Positions 23,701-34,688 of a stretch of 64,000 nt of DNA are shown piece after piece (within the stretch, counting starts at the first letter, position 1; every line of letters begins with the position of its first letter). The notes under the pieces are model-generated. The model ran no database searches, was not told where the DNA came from, and saw only the letters and a list, made by a program, of their open reading frames with translations. The position numbers and the translations under genes are program-made. The DNA is from Xestospongia bergquistia (lineage: Eukaryota > Porifera > Demospongiae > Haplosclerida > Petrosiidae): contig OZ014413.1 of assembly GCA_963965975.1 (NCBI GenBank), forward strand, positions 6,331,501 to 6,395,500, in the 5' to 3' direction.

Positions 23701-24056
23701 TGAAGTGGTTTGTGGATGTTGCTGTGGCTGAGTCAGCTATTTGTCATAAAACAATTATTGAAGAGGATTAAGTAGAAATAAAGCCAGAGAAAGTTACCCC
23801 TACGTGTTTGGAACCTCAAGTGTGTCTTGATCTTTGCAAGAAATACTTTACTAAAGATGCATGGCTAGTAGTTCAAGATGTCATTTCTACTATACAAAGG
23901 GATCCAGTATGGTATTGCGGGAGATGTACTATACAAATCAATGATGACACTGACTCCTCCATTCAATGTGACAGTTGCTTAATGTGGTTCCACTTCACAT
24001 GTATTGGTATCCATACACAGCCCAAATGTAAAATGTGGTTCTGTTCATATTGTTAG
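23700..24056 (+). pseudogene. PHD-finger C-terminus of the transposon protein
   Basis: The open frame from 23808 holds FTKDAWLVVQDVI, then a C4-H-C3 zinc pattern: WYCGRC, IQCDSCLMWFHFTC, KMWFCSYC. This is a PHD finger, usually a histone-tail or protein-binding module. Upstream homology (WFVDVAVAESAI before it) is cut by a TAA at 23769-23771. The final codons and the TAG stop (24054-24056) lie inside the right terminal inverted repeat. The frame alone would encode 82 residues; a functional product is unlikely. Confidence 0.65.
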
Positions 24057-24280
24057 AAAATGAAATAATAAGTATTTCCAAAAAATGTCACTATAATTAT
24101 TGTCGCTTCATCTCAATGTTGCAATTCTTTTGTCCTCACAACTTATCCATTCATTATTATTCGATATTCAATGATGTCGACCACGCCTACTTTGCTGCAG
24201 TCCGTTCACGTCAGGATATTACACTGCCGGAGCTGTAGTGCCGAAAAGTAGGTCCGGCTGCCCGATCAGTAGTCACTTCC

Positions 24281-24880
24281 TTAATATTATCAATAGATTG
24301 CTCACATGTTAATAAGGAAACTTGTATTATTCCTTCACTTCCGTGAACAGAGACATTTCCAGTCTCAAATTTGACAATGACATCTGTTGTAAAGATAATA
24401 ATAAATCTGACGTGTAGACAATACTAACATTCACAGTCATTTCTTGTGAGGTCAGGAAGATCTGCAGTATCATAAATTATAAGAAAAGTTTCATTGCCAG
24501 AAATTTGTTAAATTTCTACAATTCTTGTAGGATTTGGAATTCCAAATATGGAAATTTTATATTTTCAACAAGCATCTTTTGAAATAGTAAGAAAAGATTG
24601 ATTTTTAGGATATATTTTACTTTTCCATCAGTTACAAAAGTAATTATGTCTCGTGTGTCAAGTCATCCAGATTCAATTTCTTGAAGAGCTAATTTCAAAG
24701 CATTTAAATGATATGTGAAGCTACCTTTATTTCTGTGAAAGTTCATTTGTCAACAGCATCTTTGTCTAAGAATTCACAGGGTCAAATATCAGCTTCAATA
24801 ATATTTGCATTACTAAATCGCATCATTTAGATGTTTGTAGCTGTTTCACTGATGTTTGGATACTGCCTTACGAAATTGAA
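24281..24880 (-). pseudogene. vWA-domain gene relic, copy 3, right part
   Basis: Continues the relic broken at 22304. It matches 16508-17080 and 44640-45210, including the VTDG-coding block near 24625-24660 and the TGA shared with copies 1 and 2 (near 24665). Frames are broken by many indels. Confidence 0.65.
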
Positions 24881-25178
24881 AGCAAACAATCAGTAGGACG
24901 AATACTGATTAAAAGGACATTCAGTAGAACAATCAGCAAGATGAGGTGTTGAGTGAACTCTGTTACATAATTATGGATACCATTTATGTTATATATTGAG
25001 AAGTAGGACTTAAAGCATGGGGAAAATTATTTTGTACAATGCAAAATTAGTAGTACAAAAAGACAAATATGTACAGATTAATATATCCTTTTTCTTATTT
25101 AAAAAAACTGCATAAATTACTGTGAAGATATAGTAAAACATTTTAAAGTAATTGAAAGATAGCCATAAACCAGCAACA

Positions 25179-26731
25179 TCAGTCATTACTTTGATTGCCT
25201 TCAGATATAGAGGGAATTGACAATCCTATTTCATTCCTGTACTCAACTTCCTGCTCCATATACCTCTCATAGTGTTCTTCAGTTATCCAGTGTATATTGA
25301 CCTCATTTTCTCTCACACGTAATTTGTAACATTTAGCTAGTACTGCAAATACAATAAATATGATGAAAACAACAACACTCTTAAAAATGTAATAGTAAAG
25401 ATTTTGGCAGATAAAAACAATTCTACAATTAAATGGATATTTCCCAAAGTTGTAAATAACATAACCAAGTCCAAATGCTGCATACCACATACCAACCATA
25501 AATCCTCTCATTTTATGTGGAGACTGAGCTATAGTGAACTCTAAGGATGTAGGAAAAATCAACCCATACGATATTCCAAACAAAACATGTGGAGCGACAA
25601 GTGTTTTGTATGAAGTTGGGTTAATATCAAAATACTCTTTACAAGCTAAGATGATGACGTAGTCATTATTGTGGATAATGCAAATCCCAGCCCCAGACCA
25701 ATTCTTCTCAACATATTTGGAATGAATTTATAGACACATAGATGTGCAATCTTTAAATGAAGAAGTATAATACTTATAGTGACTGCATGTCTAACTAAAG
25801 AACCTGAGAAAAAGCAATCAATGAGTTTGAAATCATTGTCTCTACTATTCAATGAACTAAATTGAGTACTGTACATACCCACAATACTAATAAAAAGTGG
25901 TATAATTCTAAATACTGTTTTCACGTCCTCTACCTCCTCCTCTGAGAAAGGTCCGCCATATTTCTCTTTACCTAAATCTATTCGTGAAGGGTAGTCATCC
26001 TCCCAGTAAGTCAAGGCACTACGATTATTTGGATGCTTATTCTTTCTTGCATAATTGAGTACCTCAGCAATCACTTTGATAGGATTGGTAATTTGTGGTA
26101 TAGTATCCAGCCAGTGTTTAAAAAGAAAGTTTGTGATAATGACTATTGACACAGCGACACCTGATAATACATAGCACACTATTAGAAATTGTTTTTCTTC
26201 AATTAAACATTGTACAATTTCACTAACAAGGATCACTGTTGGTATATTCATAGAGTTCCGATAAACAATAGCACTTAGTTCTTCAGCTGAAGCTCCGATT
26301 GATTGATCAATATTGAACTGAATAATGTTGGACCGAAAACTACAGTATCCAATAAGTTGTATAAAGTAACCTATTCCTAAAAGAATCCAAAAAAGTAACT
26401 CCAAATTAAAGAACATCTTAAGAGTAATAATCAGGCCTGCTATTATCCACGATACAAATGAGAAGTAAACACCAGTAATAATTGTCTTATATCTACCTGT
26501 CTTTGCATCAGCAAGTAGACCAAAGAGAGAAAATAATAAATAGAACAAACTATATCCAGTGTCAATAAAAATATCATGATTGCCTTGATAATGCCCTTTT
26601 GTAAAACTGATTAAGCCAACTTTTTGTAATAAGTGTAGTTGAGCATACATCAAGGCATCCCAGAGAATCAGCATTGCAGAACGATAACTGACATGTTGAA
26701 ACTTTATCTTCGACAAAAAAGTAGTGAACAT
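25179..26731 (-). pseudogene. POT-family transporter, copy C, one frameshift
   Basis: The N-terminal 361-codon frame (26731-25646, start MFTTFLSK) and the C-terminal 134-codon frame (25583-25179) together cover the whole transporter. Marks include LLADAKTGRYKTIITG, RSNIIQFNIDQ, GGPFSEEEVEDVKTV and PTSLEFTIAQSPHKMRGF. They are separated by one small indel near 25660-25670, just before TM9-10; family similarity continues across it in the other frame. No other lesion was seen, so a sequencing error or a very recent mutation is possible. It is a more distant paralogue of copies A and B. The C-terminus ends NQSND rather than SIEYTD. Confidence 0.8.
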
Positions 26732-26785
26732 CTTTTCACTTAATTGGTCAAATACTAATTACTTGATTGATTGCACGTACACAAC

Positions 26786-27037
26786 AAATAAATTGTGACC
26801 TGATTTGCAAAAAGGAACCACTTCTGTCATAACATTTGTGATCTTATCTGTGAAAAAAAACATTGTTAATAGATACCCAAAAACAATTTTGTATACATAT
26901 AGAATAGTTATGCATATATAACAACTGTATGTATACAAAACTGTTTTTTGAGATGTTTTAAAAGTTGACTTTTCACAAATCAGGTCACAATTGTTTTGAC
27001 TGAAGTGGTCCCTTTTTGTAAACCAGGTCACAATTAA
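26786..27037. repeat. foldback/MITE-like inverted repeat upstream of transporter C
   Basis: The left arm (aattgtgacctgatttgcaa..ggaaccactt..ttttgtatacata) is the reverse complement of the right arm (tatgtatacaaaac..aagtggtccctttttg..ccaggtcacaatt). The arms are ~110 bp. The element ends ~55 bp upstream of the transporter C start codon, so it may carry or alter its promoter. Confidence 0.75.
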
Positions 27038-28092
27038 TTGGGGAGGAGTTTGTTATTTACCTTGCTAACTCTATATGGGTTATTAATATCCTCTATATTT
27101 GTCTTAGAGCTTATAATAAATATAAGTAAGCTTCATCTTGCATAACAATAAAATACTAGTCTACATTCATATATATTGTGCATATAATGTTTTGATTGCC
27201 TTTGTTTCAATGTTACACTTTATTATGTATCCTTTACCTCTAAGTGTATTAATACCATAGATATTATTATCAGATTCCAACTGTGTATATGCAAAATATT
27301 ATATGTTCAATGTGTACAATCCAATTTAAGCTGTCTGTCATTATAGTGTACGTACATGAGGATACTCAAAATTCCACACTTGCTAATTACTGAATATTGA
27401 TATTTAGTGGAAGGTATTGTATAATATACCTCTGAAATTTTGCAGTTTGTATAATGTAACAGGATTTCATAATGTGTAAAATGAGGTTATGTATATTGTA
27501 GTATAAGGAATATTAAAGAGTTAGCCTAGATTTGGCATTACAACAATGATCATCTCTCAAACAGTAAATTATTTTGTTTTTATGACCTTGCAATTATTTT
27601 GTTTTTATGACCTTTTTGTTACAAAATAATACAGTATCTACATGTATTCATGTTAGCGTTGAAATAATAATATCCTGTGTTTGTTTAAGGTATGACCTAA
27701 AATAAACTTTCAGTTCCATAGAAGTATACAAATCTAAAATAATCAAATGATATATACTTAAGGTGAGATATAGTAATGAACAAGCTTGTAACTATAAAAC
27801 TACCTTTTTTAATTGCATTGGGTATGTGTAAGTATGAGATTAGAACATTAGACCTTTTTTAAACACTAGTTTTTATTGTCAGATGCACCACAATCTGAAC
27901 CTGGCCAGATGACTATTCTCATTAGTGAATAGATAAACATATATTTATTATACATATATTGAAATGCTGAACAAAAGATATGGTCAATAAAATCTTAAAA
28001 ACATATAATGGTTGTAGACTGGTATTGCTTCCCATTGCTTATATGACTCCAGACTATATATTGGTTTTGCGCAGCCTATTTATCTAAACTAA
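27038..28092. other. AT-rich intergenic DNA, nothing recognised
   Basis: No gene, RNA or clear repeat apart from a short tandem ttttgtttttatgacctt (27570-27612). Confidence 0.5.
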
Positions 28093-28327
28093 TTTAACAT
28101 TGATCAAGCAATTGGTGCTTCAGGTGATGACTAAATGCTATTATATATTGGCACTCATTGAGTGTACTGTGATTGTTTTCATTGTCATTATTGGAGGATG
28201 TTTGTTAAGTGCATTTATCATAGTGTCAACATACATTTAATAGCTGAAGAACATTATGAGAGATATATGGATCGATCAGGAAATAGAATACAACAATGAG
28301 TTGGGACTTTTATTTGATAGTAATTAG
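28093..28327 (+). pseudogene. POT-family transporter relic (two fused fragments)
   Basis: FNIDQAIGASGDD followed by an early stop, a short TM-like stretch, and then directly the family C-terminus (AEEHYERYMD.., ELGLLFDSN after frame changes). Most of the gene between is deleted. Near 35990-36110 the related relic shares the same FNIDQAIGASGDE block. Confidence 0.75.
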
Positions 28328-29940
28328 TGACATATTTTTATAAATATCTATTTTTCTAGCTTATATTGTATTTGTATTATTTTGAACTCAGGCATATTAA
28401 TATACATAAATTCTCTTTTGTATATTTAATTTTGTTTATCTAAACTGCAGATGTTTAAAATGTAAAGTTTGAAAACAGTGTTCTAGATTGTTTGTTGTCT
28501 TAATTTGGTCTATAAAATATTACATGATAATAACTATTGATTTTCATTGCAATGTGGTAATGAAAACAAACTATATTTCTTATAAGAACAAGTGTAAAGG
28601 GAGGTCTATGTTATTATAGCAGTAGATGACAGTCATAGAAGAAGACTATAACTCTTTAACATCATGACCCTTTTGACTTAGCATATCTGACACATCAAAT
28701 ATTTGTTTTTAATAGATAATAATGAGTAGTGTATACTCTATAATCAATTGTGAATGCTTGAATACTCAGTCCATAATGGTGTATAAATATTAATTTTATC
28801 ATGCATTCATAATAACTACATCTAATGGGTGTTGAAATTTGACTAAATTGGTCTAAATTATGTTTGTTAGTTTATATTGATAATGAAATTGACATCAATG
28901 ATATTATATTATAGTATGACTTGTTTACCTCCAGGAGGTGTTTTAATGTCTTTAAAATGATGCATGTATAGTTGCCCAATTTTCATTTTTATGTAACAGA
29001 TTGTCTCTCTATAAAAAACAAAACGTATTATTATAACTAAGTATTCATTAGTTTGGGAATTTAATAGGTAATCATTTTTCTAATACAACTTGTCTAATAT
29101 AAACAGAAGTTGTAATTCAATATGATCCTTAAATAAACATTAAATGTTTTGAATTGTTTATCTTATCATAACGTTATAGTAGTAGGTCATGTTAATCAGT
29201 TTGGTAGTTATAATATAATGACTGTATGTGTATAGTAAAAATGAGTCATGGATTTTTAAATGAAATTGGCTATATAATTATGGTTAACTGATGTAATTAA
29301 ACTTTAAATATTTTGTCAATTAGTTATGAGACAAGTGGTTATGAACACACAACTAAAAAAAATTCAAGTTGAGTATCCAAAGTAACAATAAATAATCAAA
29401 ATCAAAATTTTGTTTATCATAACTATAATAGTTTGCATTTAAACAACTCTGATCAATTGATTATATTGTGTATTTGTCATGATTAAACTCAATGTTATAA
29501 AATGACATCAGGTACTTTATTTGTATTGACTATTTGTATTTTACTTGCATTAATAACTATCAGTGCTTGATACTTACATCTATTATATGATTAATAAGAT
29601 TTAATAGCAATTATTGTTATTGAATCTTATTAATATAACAACTGTGAACCAACTTCATCTAGCTAGTATATACCTCGTCCTAATTTTGTCATCTCTAAGT
29701 AATATAATATGATTGACAGATAAACACTTTCATAATTATGTTGGCAAGCAGGCTATCATAATATGAACAAACTCATAGGCTATATGACCATTTCCACCTG
29801 ACATTGTCCAAAAGTTTAATTGTGTTGGATAAATTATTATAACTAAAAAAAAATATGTTATTAAAATGTTATCAATTTAGAGATTACTTTAATGATCATA
29901 AAGTTGAAGGAACTATTTGCTGTTATTTATATTTATATAA
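28328..29940. other. AT-rich intergenic DNA, nothing recognised
   Basis: No coding or RNA signal. A short inverted pair, taataagatttaatagcaatt/attgaatcttatta, sits at about 29592-29634. Confidence 0.5.
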
Positions 29941-30320
29941 ACCAACAGATTTATAGATTACGTTTATCTGAATTGGATGTTTTTATACTAAGAAAATCTA
30001 GACTGGAATCATAGTTTTTCTTAGTGGAAATACATATTTAAGAACAGTGCAATGTTTTCAATATTGATTAATAGTAAAGAGGCTACTTTACTTTTTTGAC
30101 TTAATTTTTAATACAGTGTCCAAAATGGTGTAATACAAAATGAAAAAGAACATCAAGTTATTGTTTTTATATCCTAGATTATTATATCAGATGGATTATC
30201 TAGCAGTATATTTAGAATAGCAACAATAGAATTTTCATTTTGAATGCACTATGGGATTTATTTTCTGATAATAAATATATTAGGTATGAAGACAGTAGAG
30301 ATAATGTTTATTTTCAGTCT
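29941..30320 (+). repeat. dispersed repeat, copy 2 (pairs with 9511-9852)
   Basis: Collinear with 9511-9852, with small indels. Here it is not followed by recognisable transporter sequence. Confidence 0.7.
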
Positions 30321-31104
30321 GCATCAAATAATTTACTATAAACATGCAACCTTATTATATTAGTTAAATCAGGCAATCAATTTTGCAATCACTCTAATAA
30401 TCATTACTCTCATTTTTTGTGCAGGATGCTGAGCTATTGCAGAGGCTAACTATGCTGAATTTTTTTTTAATTTGACAAATGTGCAGAATCCTGCACATGG
30501 AGGGATGGCTTGCTACCATCTAGGTAAAGGTGTTAGGTAATTTTAATTAATATGCTAGGAATGTAGTTACTTCTTTTTGTTTGTGAAATTGGAGGATGTG
30601 ACAGCATTTAATTAAGATGTCATTGTTTGGAAGTTCAGTTCATATAAAATACTGCCCCTTATTCCTATATTGTCTCAATGTAACAAAGTGTATATTGACA
30701 GCTTGGTCAATACTTTAATGTGTATAGTTAGTTTAAGGTTTACGAGGTGTGGATCAGTTTAATAAACATCAGTTTAGTATACTTTCATTAATGGCTTCCC
30801 ACCAGATAACTAAAAACTGTGTACAGAAAATACTGTTACAATAATTAGGATTATAATAAGTATATTGACAGTTAATTTGATATTAGTGGTAAGTATGTGC
30901 AGAGACATTACTGTTTAATTTTTAACTCATTTTATGAAATAAGATTCAGAAGACTAACTACCTATTAAAAAATATTGGTTGTATTGCTTCTGTAATTTAT
31001 TAATATTCATACTGAAACTAACATAATCATTCAATTGATAAGTATTCCCTAGAGCATATTATTCATGTGTCAACTCCACAATCATATTATTTGACAATGT
31101 AAAA
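30321..31104. other. AT-rich intergenic DNA, nothing recognised
   Basis: No supported gene. Confidence 0.5.
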
Positions 31105-31369
31105 TTTTTTTGTCAAGTCTCGGTCAGTACTGGTAATTCTTATCTGCGATTACTCTATGTATGCTCATTTAAGTTTTATTTGGAATTTTGCTGCAACTGA
31201 CTATACTGAAGTTAATAATGATGCTCATCACACTTTCGTTGATGTTGGATTTTGTCTTCTCTTTTTATTTTCCTTTTTGGTCTACTTGCTGATGCAAAAG
31301 TAGGTAGGTATACATCTATCATTACTGGTGTGTATCTGTCATTTTTAGCTTGGATGCTTGCTGGCTTGG
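31105..31369 (+). pseudogene. POT-family transporter relic E, N-terminal fragment
   Basis: Plus-strand fragments match the family N-terminus: a degraded ILICDYSMYAHL stretch, then FIFLFGLLADAKVGRYTSII followed by TGVYLSFLAWMLAGLV. The match stops exactly at the left end of the LTR retrotransposon at 31370 and resumes after 35920. Confidence 0.75.
31365..31369 (+). repeat. 5-bp target-site duplication CTTGG (left)
   Basis: cttgg before the 5' LTR; repeated at 35921-35925 after the 3' LTR. Confidence 0.85.
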
Positions 31370-31667
31370 TGTAATATATTGTAATTGTATATTACTTAGC
31401 ACTTACTTATTGTGTATAATTGTATCTTTTGTTATGTTTGATTTACTGTGTATTTGTTAATAGGTGCTTACTATGTTTCTTTTGTTATAGGTGACAATGT
31501 TAGTTGTGTTAATACTCTTTCTTTTATGCTATGTGTTACTTTTTAGTTACACCTTTCTTTGTTGAGTTTTCTATATAAACTTGCTTGATGTTGTTATTGA
31601 ATATAGAGAGATAGAAAGATTTATTTCTAAATCATATTTTGTGAATTCAGTGGTTTAAGTTACCACA
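31370..31667 (+). repeat. 5' LTR of gypsy-type element 1
   Basis: 298 bp, beginning TGTAATATATTG and ending GTTACCACA. It differs from the 3' LTR (35623-35920) at one position by eye (gaattcaGtgg versus gaattcaAtgg), so integration was recent. Confidence 0.95.
31572..31578 (+). promoter_or_regulatory. TATA-like box in 5' LTR
   Basis: tatataa in the context gttttctatataaacttgc; plausible core promoter of the retrotransposon transcript. Confidence 0.5.
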
Positions 31668-31688
31668 TATTTGGCGACGAGGGTCTCA

Positions 31689-32465
31689 ATGGCTGCTACA
31701 CATGGTCACCTGGGAGAGTTCGACAGTACTCAGGAAGAATGGGAGACGTACACTGAGCGTCTAGAGCAATACTTCACAGCAAATGATGTCCAAGATGCGG
31801 AAAAGCAAAGGGCAATCCTTCTTAGCTGCTGTGGTGCATCAACTTATCGACTCATCAAAAATGTACTGGCCCCTAATAGGCCTACAGACGTCCCTTTTGA
31901 TGACATTGTCACACAAATGAGGACACATTTTCACCCGACTCCTTCTGAGACAGTACAACGATACCTGTTTTACTCCAGGACCCGAAGAGCAGGCGAATCA
32001 GTCTCGATGTATGTAGCTGAGCTGAAAAAGCTGGCTGAGTTCTGTAATTTTGGAGATACGCTCGAACCGATGCTCCGTGATCGTATTGTTTGCGGAATAG
32101 GCAACGAACGCTGGCAGCGTCGTCTACTCGGTGAGGAAGATCTCACGTACAAGAGTGCTATGAAAATCGTTCTAGCACTAGAATCAACAGACAGCCAAGT
32201 GAAAGAACTTCAAGGTGCTACAAAGATACACCATGTCCGCAAGCCTTGGCAATCCCAGAGACCCAAGAGACAAGACACACTTCCACAGATTGTACCGTGT
32301 TTTCGTTGTGGCGGAAAGCACGAGCCCAAGGAGTGCCGATTTAAGGACTCGGAGTGTCACTTTTGTCACAAGAAAGGACACATATCCAAAGTTTGCCGTA
32401 AGAAGACATGGAGTCAACAAGGTAAACGTACGTGCAACTCCACATGGTACAAACAGTGTTGCTGA
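31689..32465 (+). CDS. Gag-like polyprotein of element 1
   Basis: From ATG 31689 (in frame with an upstream TTG at 31671) to TGA 32463-32465, about 258 residues. It forms the structural particle of the element. The capsid-like region includes W..Y..RL.QYF and Y..EL.KLAEFC. Two zinc knuckles follow near the C-terminus: CFRCGGKHEPKEC (C-x2-C-x3-H-x4-C) and CHFCHKKGHISKVC (C-x2-C-x4-H-x4-C). The protease frame overlaps its end in another frame. Confidence 0.85.
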   Translation: MAATHGHLGEFDSTQEEWETYTERLEQYFTANDVQDAEKQRAILLSCCGASTYRLIKNVLAPNRPTDVPFDDIVTQMRTHFHPTPSETVQRYLFYSRTRRAGESVSMYVAELKKLAEFCNFGDTLEPMLRDRIVCGIGNERWQRRLLGEEDLTYKSAMKIVLALESTDSQVKELQGATKIHHVRKPWQSQRPKRQDTLPQIVPCFRCGGKHEPKECRFKDSECHFCHKKGHISKVCRKKTWSQQGKRTCNSTWYKQCC

Positions 32466-32964
32466 ACCCGATGAAGTGGAGTATCCCTTGCATGCTCTCA
32501 CTACAGGCAAAAACCACCCACTTACAGTGAAAGTGAAGATAAATAACGCCGATTTACAAATGGAAGTCGACACAGGAGCTACTCTATCTATAATCAGCAA
32601 AAAGACATACGAGAGGCTATGGCCCACACAAAAGCTGGCTCCGTTGTTAAAGTTCTCTCACGCTACGTTAAAAACGTATACTGGTGAACAGATTAAGGTA
32701 TTAGGGTCTATTGATGTCAATGTGACCTACCAGACTCAAAAGAGACGGTTACCGCTGTTAGTAGTTGCAGGAGATGGCCCATCACTGTTAGGTCGTGACT
32801 GGCTACAGCAGATGAAACTAGACTGGTCGGGGCTATATGCTTTTAGTGTGGCAGGACCAAAGAGCCAGTGGCAAGATGTCATTGATCGTCATCCAGATGC
32901 CTTTAAAGACGAGCTGGGAAGAGTTCAAGGAACTACAGCTAAATTTTATCTCAATCTGGTATAA
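32400..32964 (+). CDS. aspartic protease region of element 1
   Basis: Open in the frame one base ahead of gag. The active-site DTGA triad is at 32569-32580, followed by LSIISKKTYERL and LLGRDWLQQ, a retropepsin. The frame ends at a TAA near 32962-32964, because a one-base shift separates it from the reverse transcriptase frame (about 32950). Its true start is unclear: it may be made by frameshift from gag, or the offset may be a lesion. Confidence 0.75.
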
Positions 32965-34688
32965 AACCGAAATTTCTACGAGCTCGTCCAGTCCCCTATG
33001 CCTTACGAGAGAAGGTCGAACGCGAGCTTGATCGTCTACAAGCAAATGGCGTTATCGAACCAGTGCAATTCTCTGATTGGGCTGCACCAATTGTTCCTGC
33101 CGTGAAAAAGGATGGATCAGTTCGTATTTGCGGAGATTATAAACTAACTATCAATCAAGCTGCTAAAACAGATACATACCTACTCCCGAGAATTCATGAT
33201 CTGTTTGCCTCTTTATCTGGAGGAACAACATTCTCCAAACTTGATCTTGCTCATGCATATCAACAAATCCCCTTGGAAGAAGACTCTAAGCAGTATGTGA
33301 CAGTCAATACACACAAAGGACTTTATCGCTACAATCGTCTACCGTTTGGAGTTGCATCAGCTCCCTCGATTTTTCAACGAACGATGGAAAATATTCTACA
33401 GGGTTTACCTGGCGTCACAGTTTACATCGACGATATTTTGGTCACAGGAAAATCTACGGATGAACACCTCTATAATCTGGAAACTGTACTACAACGTCTA
33501 GAACAAGCTGGACTTCGTCTAAAAAGAGAGAAGTGCTCTTTCATGTTAACATCTGTGGAGTACTTAGGGTACAAGATATCAGAGAAGGGTCTTCAACCCA
33601 CCAATGAAAAGATCACCGCTATAAAGAATGCACCAGTACCCAAACATGTCTCACAACTCAAATCATTTCTCGGACTCATTAACTATTATAGTACATTTTT
33701 ACCTAATCTATCTCATGTTCTTTCCCCTCTCTACAGGTTGCTACAGAAAACAACACCATGGTCTTGGGGATCAGAACAACAGAAGTGTTTTGAAAAGGCC
33801 CGATCTATGCTCACCTCTAACCATGTTCTCGTTCACTTTGATCCAGAAAAGGAACTGATTTTAGCCTGTGATGCCTCACCATATGGAATCGGAGCCGTTC
33901 TATCTCATCGCATGCCAGATGGTCTGGACAAACCCATCGCATTCGCCTCCAGATCGTTAGCACCAGCTGAACGCAAGTACTCGCAAATCGAGAAAGAAGG
34001 ACTTGCTATTGTGTTTGGAGTGAAGAAATTTCATCAGTACCTATTTGGTCGTCACTTCACTATACTATCTGATCACAAGCCCCTTCAACATTTATTCAGT
34101 GAAACTAAAGGAACTCCTACAATGGCATCTGCTAGAATCCAAAGATGGGCAATGGTCCTTGGTGCGTATGATTACTCCATATCATACAAGCCTGGAGAAC
34201 AGCATGCTAATGCTGACCTACTGAGTCGTCTTCCACTTCCGGACTTCCCTACTAATGTTCCAACCCCTGGTGAAACTGTCTTATTGATGAGTGCTCTGCA
34301 ATCTTCTCCAATTACTGCCAATGAAATTCGACAATGGACAGCTCGTGATCCATTGTTAGCTAAAGTCAAAGATTTTATCCTCCATGGTTGGAGAGACACC
34401 TCTGACAATTCTCTAAAACCATTCCAACAGCGTAAAAACGAACTTAGCATCGAGAGTGGTTGTATTCTTTGGGGTAATCGAGTCGTTGTACCACCGCGTG
34501 GACGACAACAAGTCATCGACGAACTTCATGAAGGTCATCCAGGTATCTCGCGGATGAAGAGCCTCGCTCGAAGTTTTGTATGGTGGCCTGGCATGGATAA
34601 TGACTTAGAGAAAAAGGTGAAAGAATGTTTCAATTGCCAGAGTACTAGACATCATCCACCACCAGCTCCTCTACACCCGTGGGAATAG
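32955..34688 (+). CDS. reverse transcriptase, RNase H and integrase N-terminus of element 1
   Basis: Reverse transcriptase palm with KLDLAHAYQQI, LPFGVASAPSIFQ and the catalytic YIDD box at 33423-33434. RNase H follows (ACDASPYGIGAVL, SDHKPL), then the zinc-binding HHCC region of integrase (H..GHPGI...C..C near residues 495-525 of the frame). The frame stops at a TAG at 34686-34688, in the linker before the integrase catalytic core; similarity continues after it, so the stop is a lesion. Confidence 0.9.
   Translation, partial: SGIKPKFLRARPVPYALREKVERELDRLQANGVIEPVQFSDWAAPIVPAVKKDGSVRICGDYKLTINQAAKTDTYLLPRIHDLFASLSGGTTFSKLDLAHAYQQIPLEEDSKQYVTVNTHKGLYRYNRLPFGVASAPSIFQRTMENILQGLPGVTVYIDDILVTGKSTDEHLYNLETVLQRLEQAGLRLKREKCSFMLTSVEYLGYKISEKGLQPTNEKITAIKNAPVPKHVSQLKSFLGLINYYSTFLPNLSHVLSPLYRLLQKTTPWSWGSEQQKCFEKARSMLTSNHVLVHFDPEKELILACDASPYGIGAVLSHRMPDGLDKPIAFASRSLAPAERKYSQIEKEGLAIVFGVKKFHQYLFGRHFTILSDHKPLQHLFSETKGTPTMASARIQRWAMVLGAYDYSISYKPGEQHANADLLSRLPLPDFPTNVPTPGETVLLMSALQSSPITANEIRQWTARDPLLAKVKDFILHGWRDTSDNSLKPFQQRKNELSIESGCILWGNRVVVPPRGRQQVIDELHEGHPGISRMKSLARSFVWWPGMDNDLEKKVKECFNCQSTRHHPPPAPLHPWE

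Larger units (their letters stand above)
22305..24280. mobile_element. DNA transposon with ~230-bp terminal inverted repeats and 9-bp TSD (MULE-like?)
   Basis: Ends are ggaagtgactactgatc.gg and its reverse complement (gatcagtagtcacttcc). The arms extend inward to about 22535 and 24045, with a few mismatches. Length is 1,976 bp. The 9-bp target duplication and long TIRs fit Mutator-like elements, but no catalytic domain is visible, so superfamily placement is inference. The interior has decayed protein-coding pieces on the plus strand: one near 22700-22850, one at 23421-23669 with a basic PPKIKKRGRTKGAE motif, and a PHD finger at 23808-24056. The arms are GC-richer than the host DNA. Confidence 0.85.

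Noticed and set aside
32184..32627. 147-codon minus-strand frame inside element 1
   Set aside because: Antisense shadow of the gag/protease coding region.
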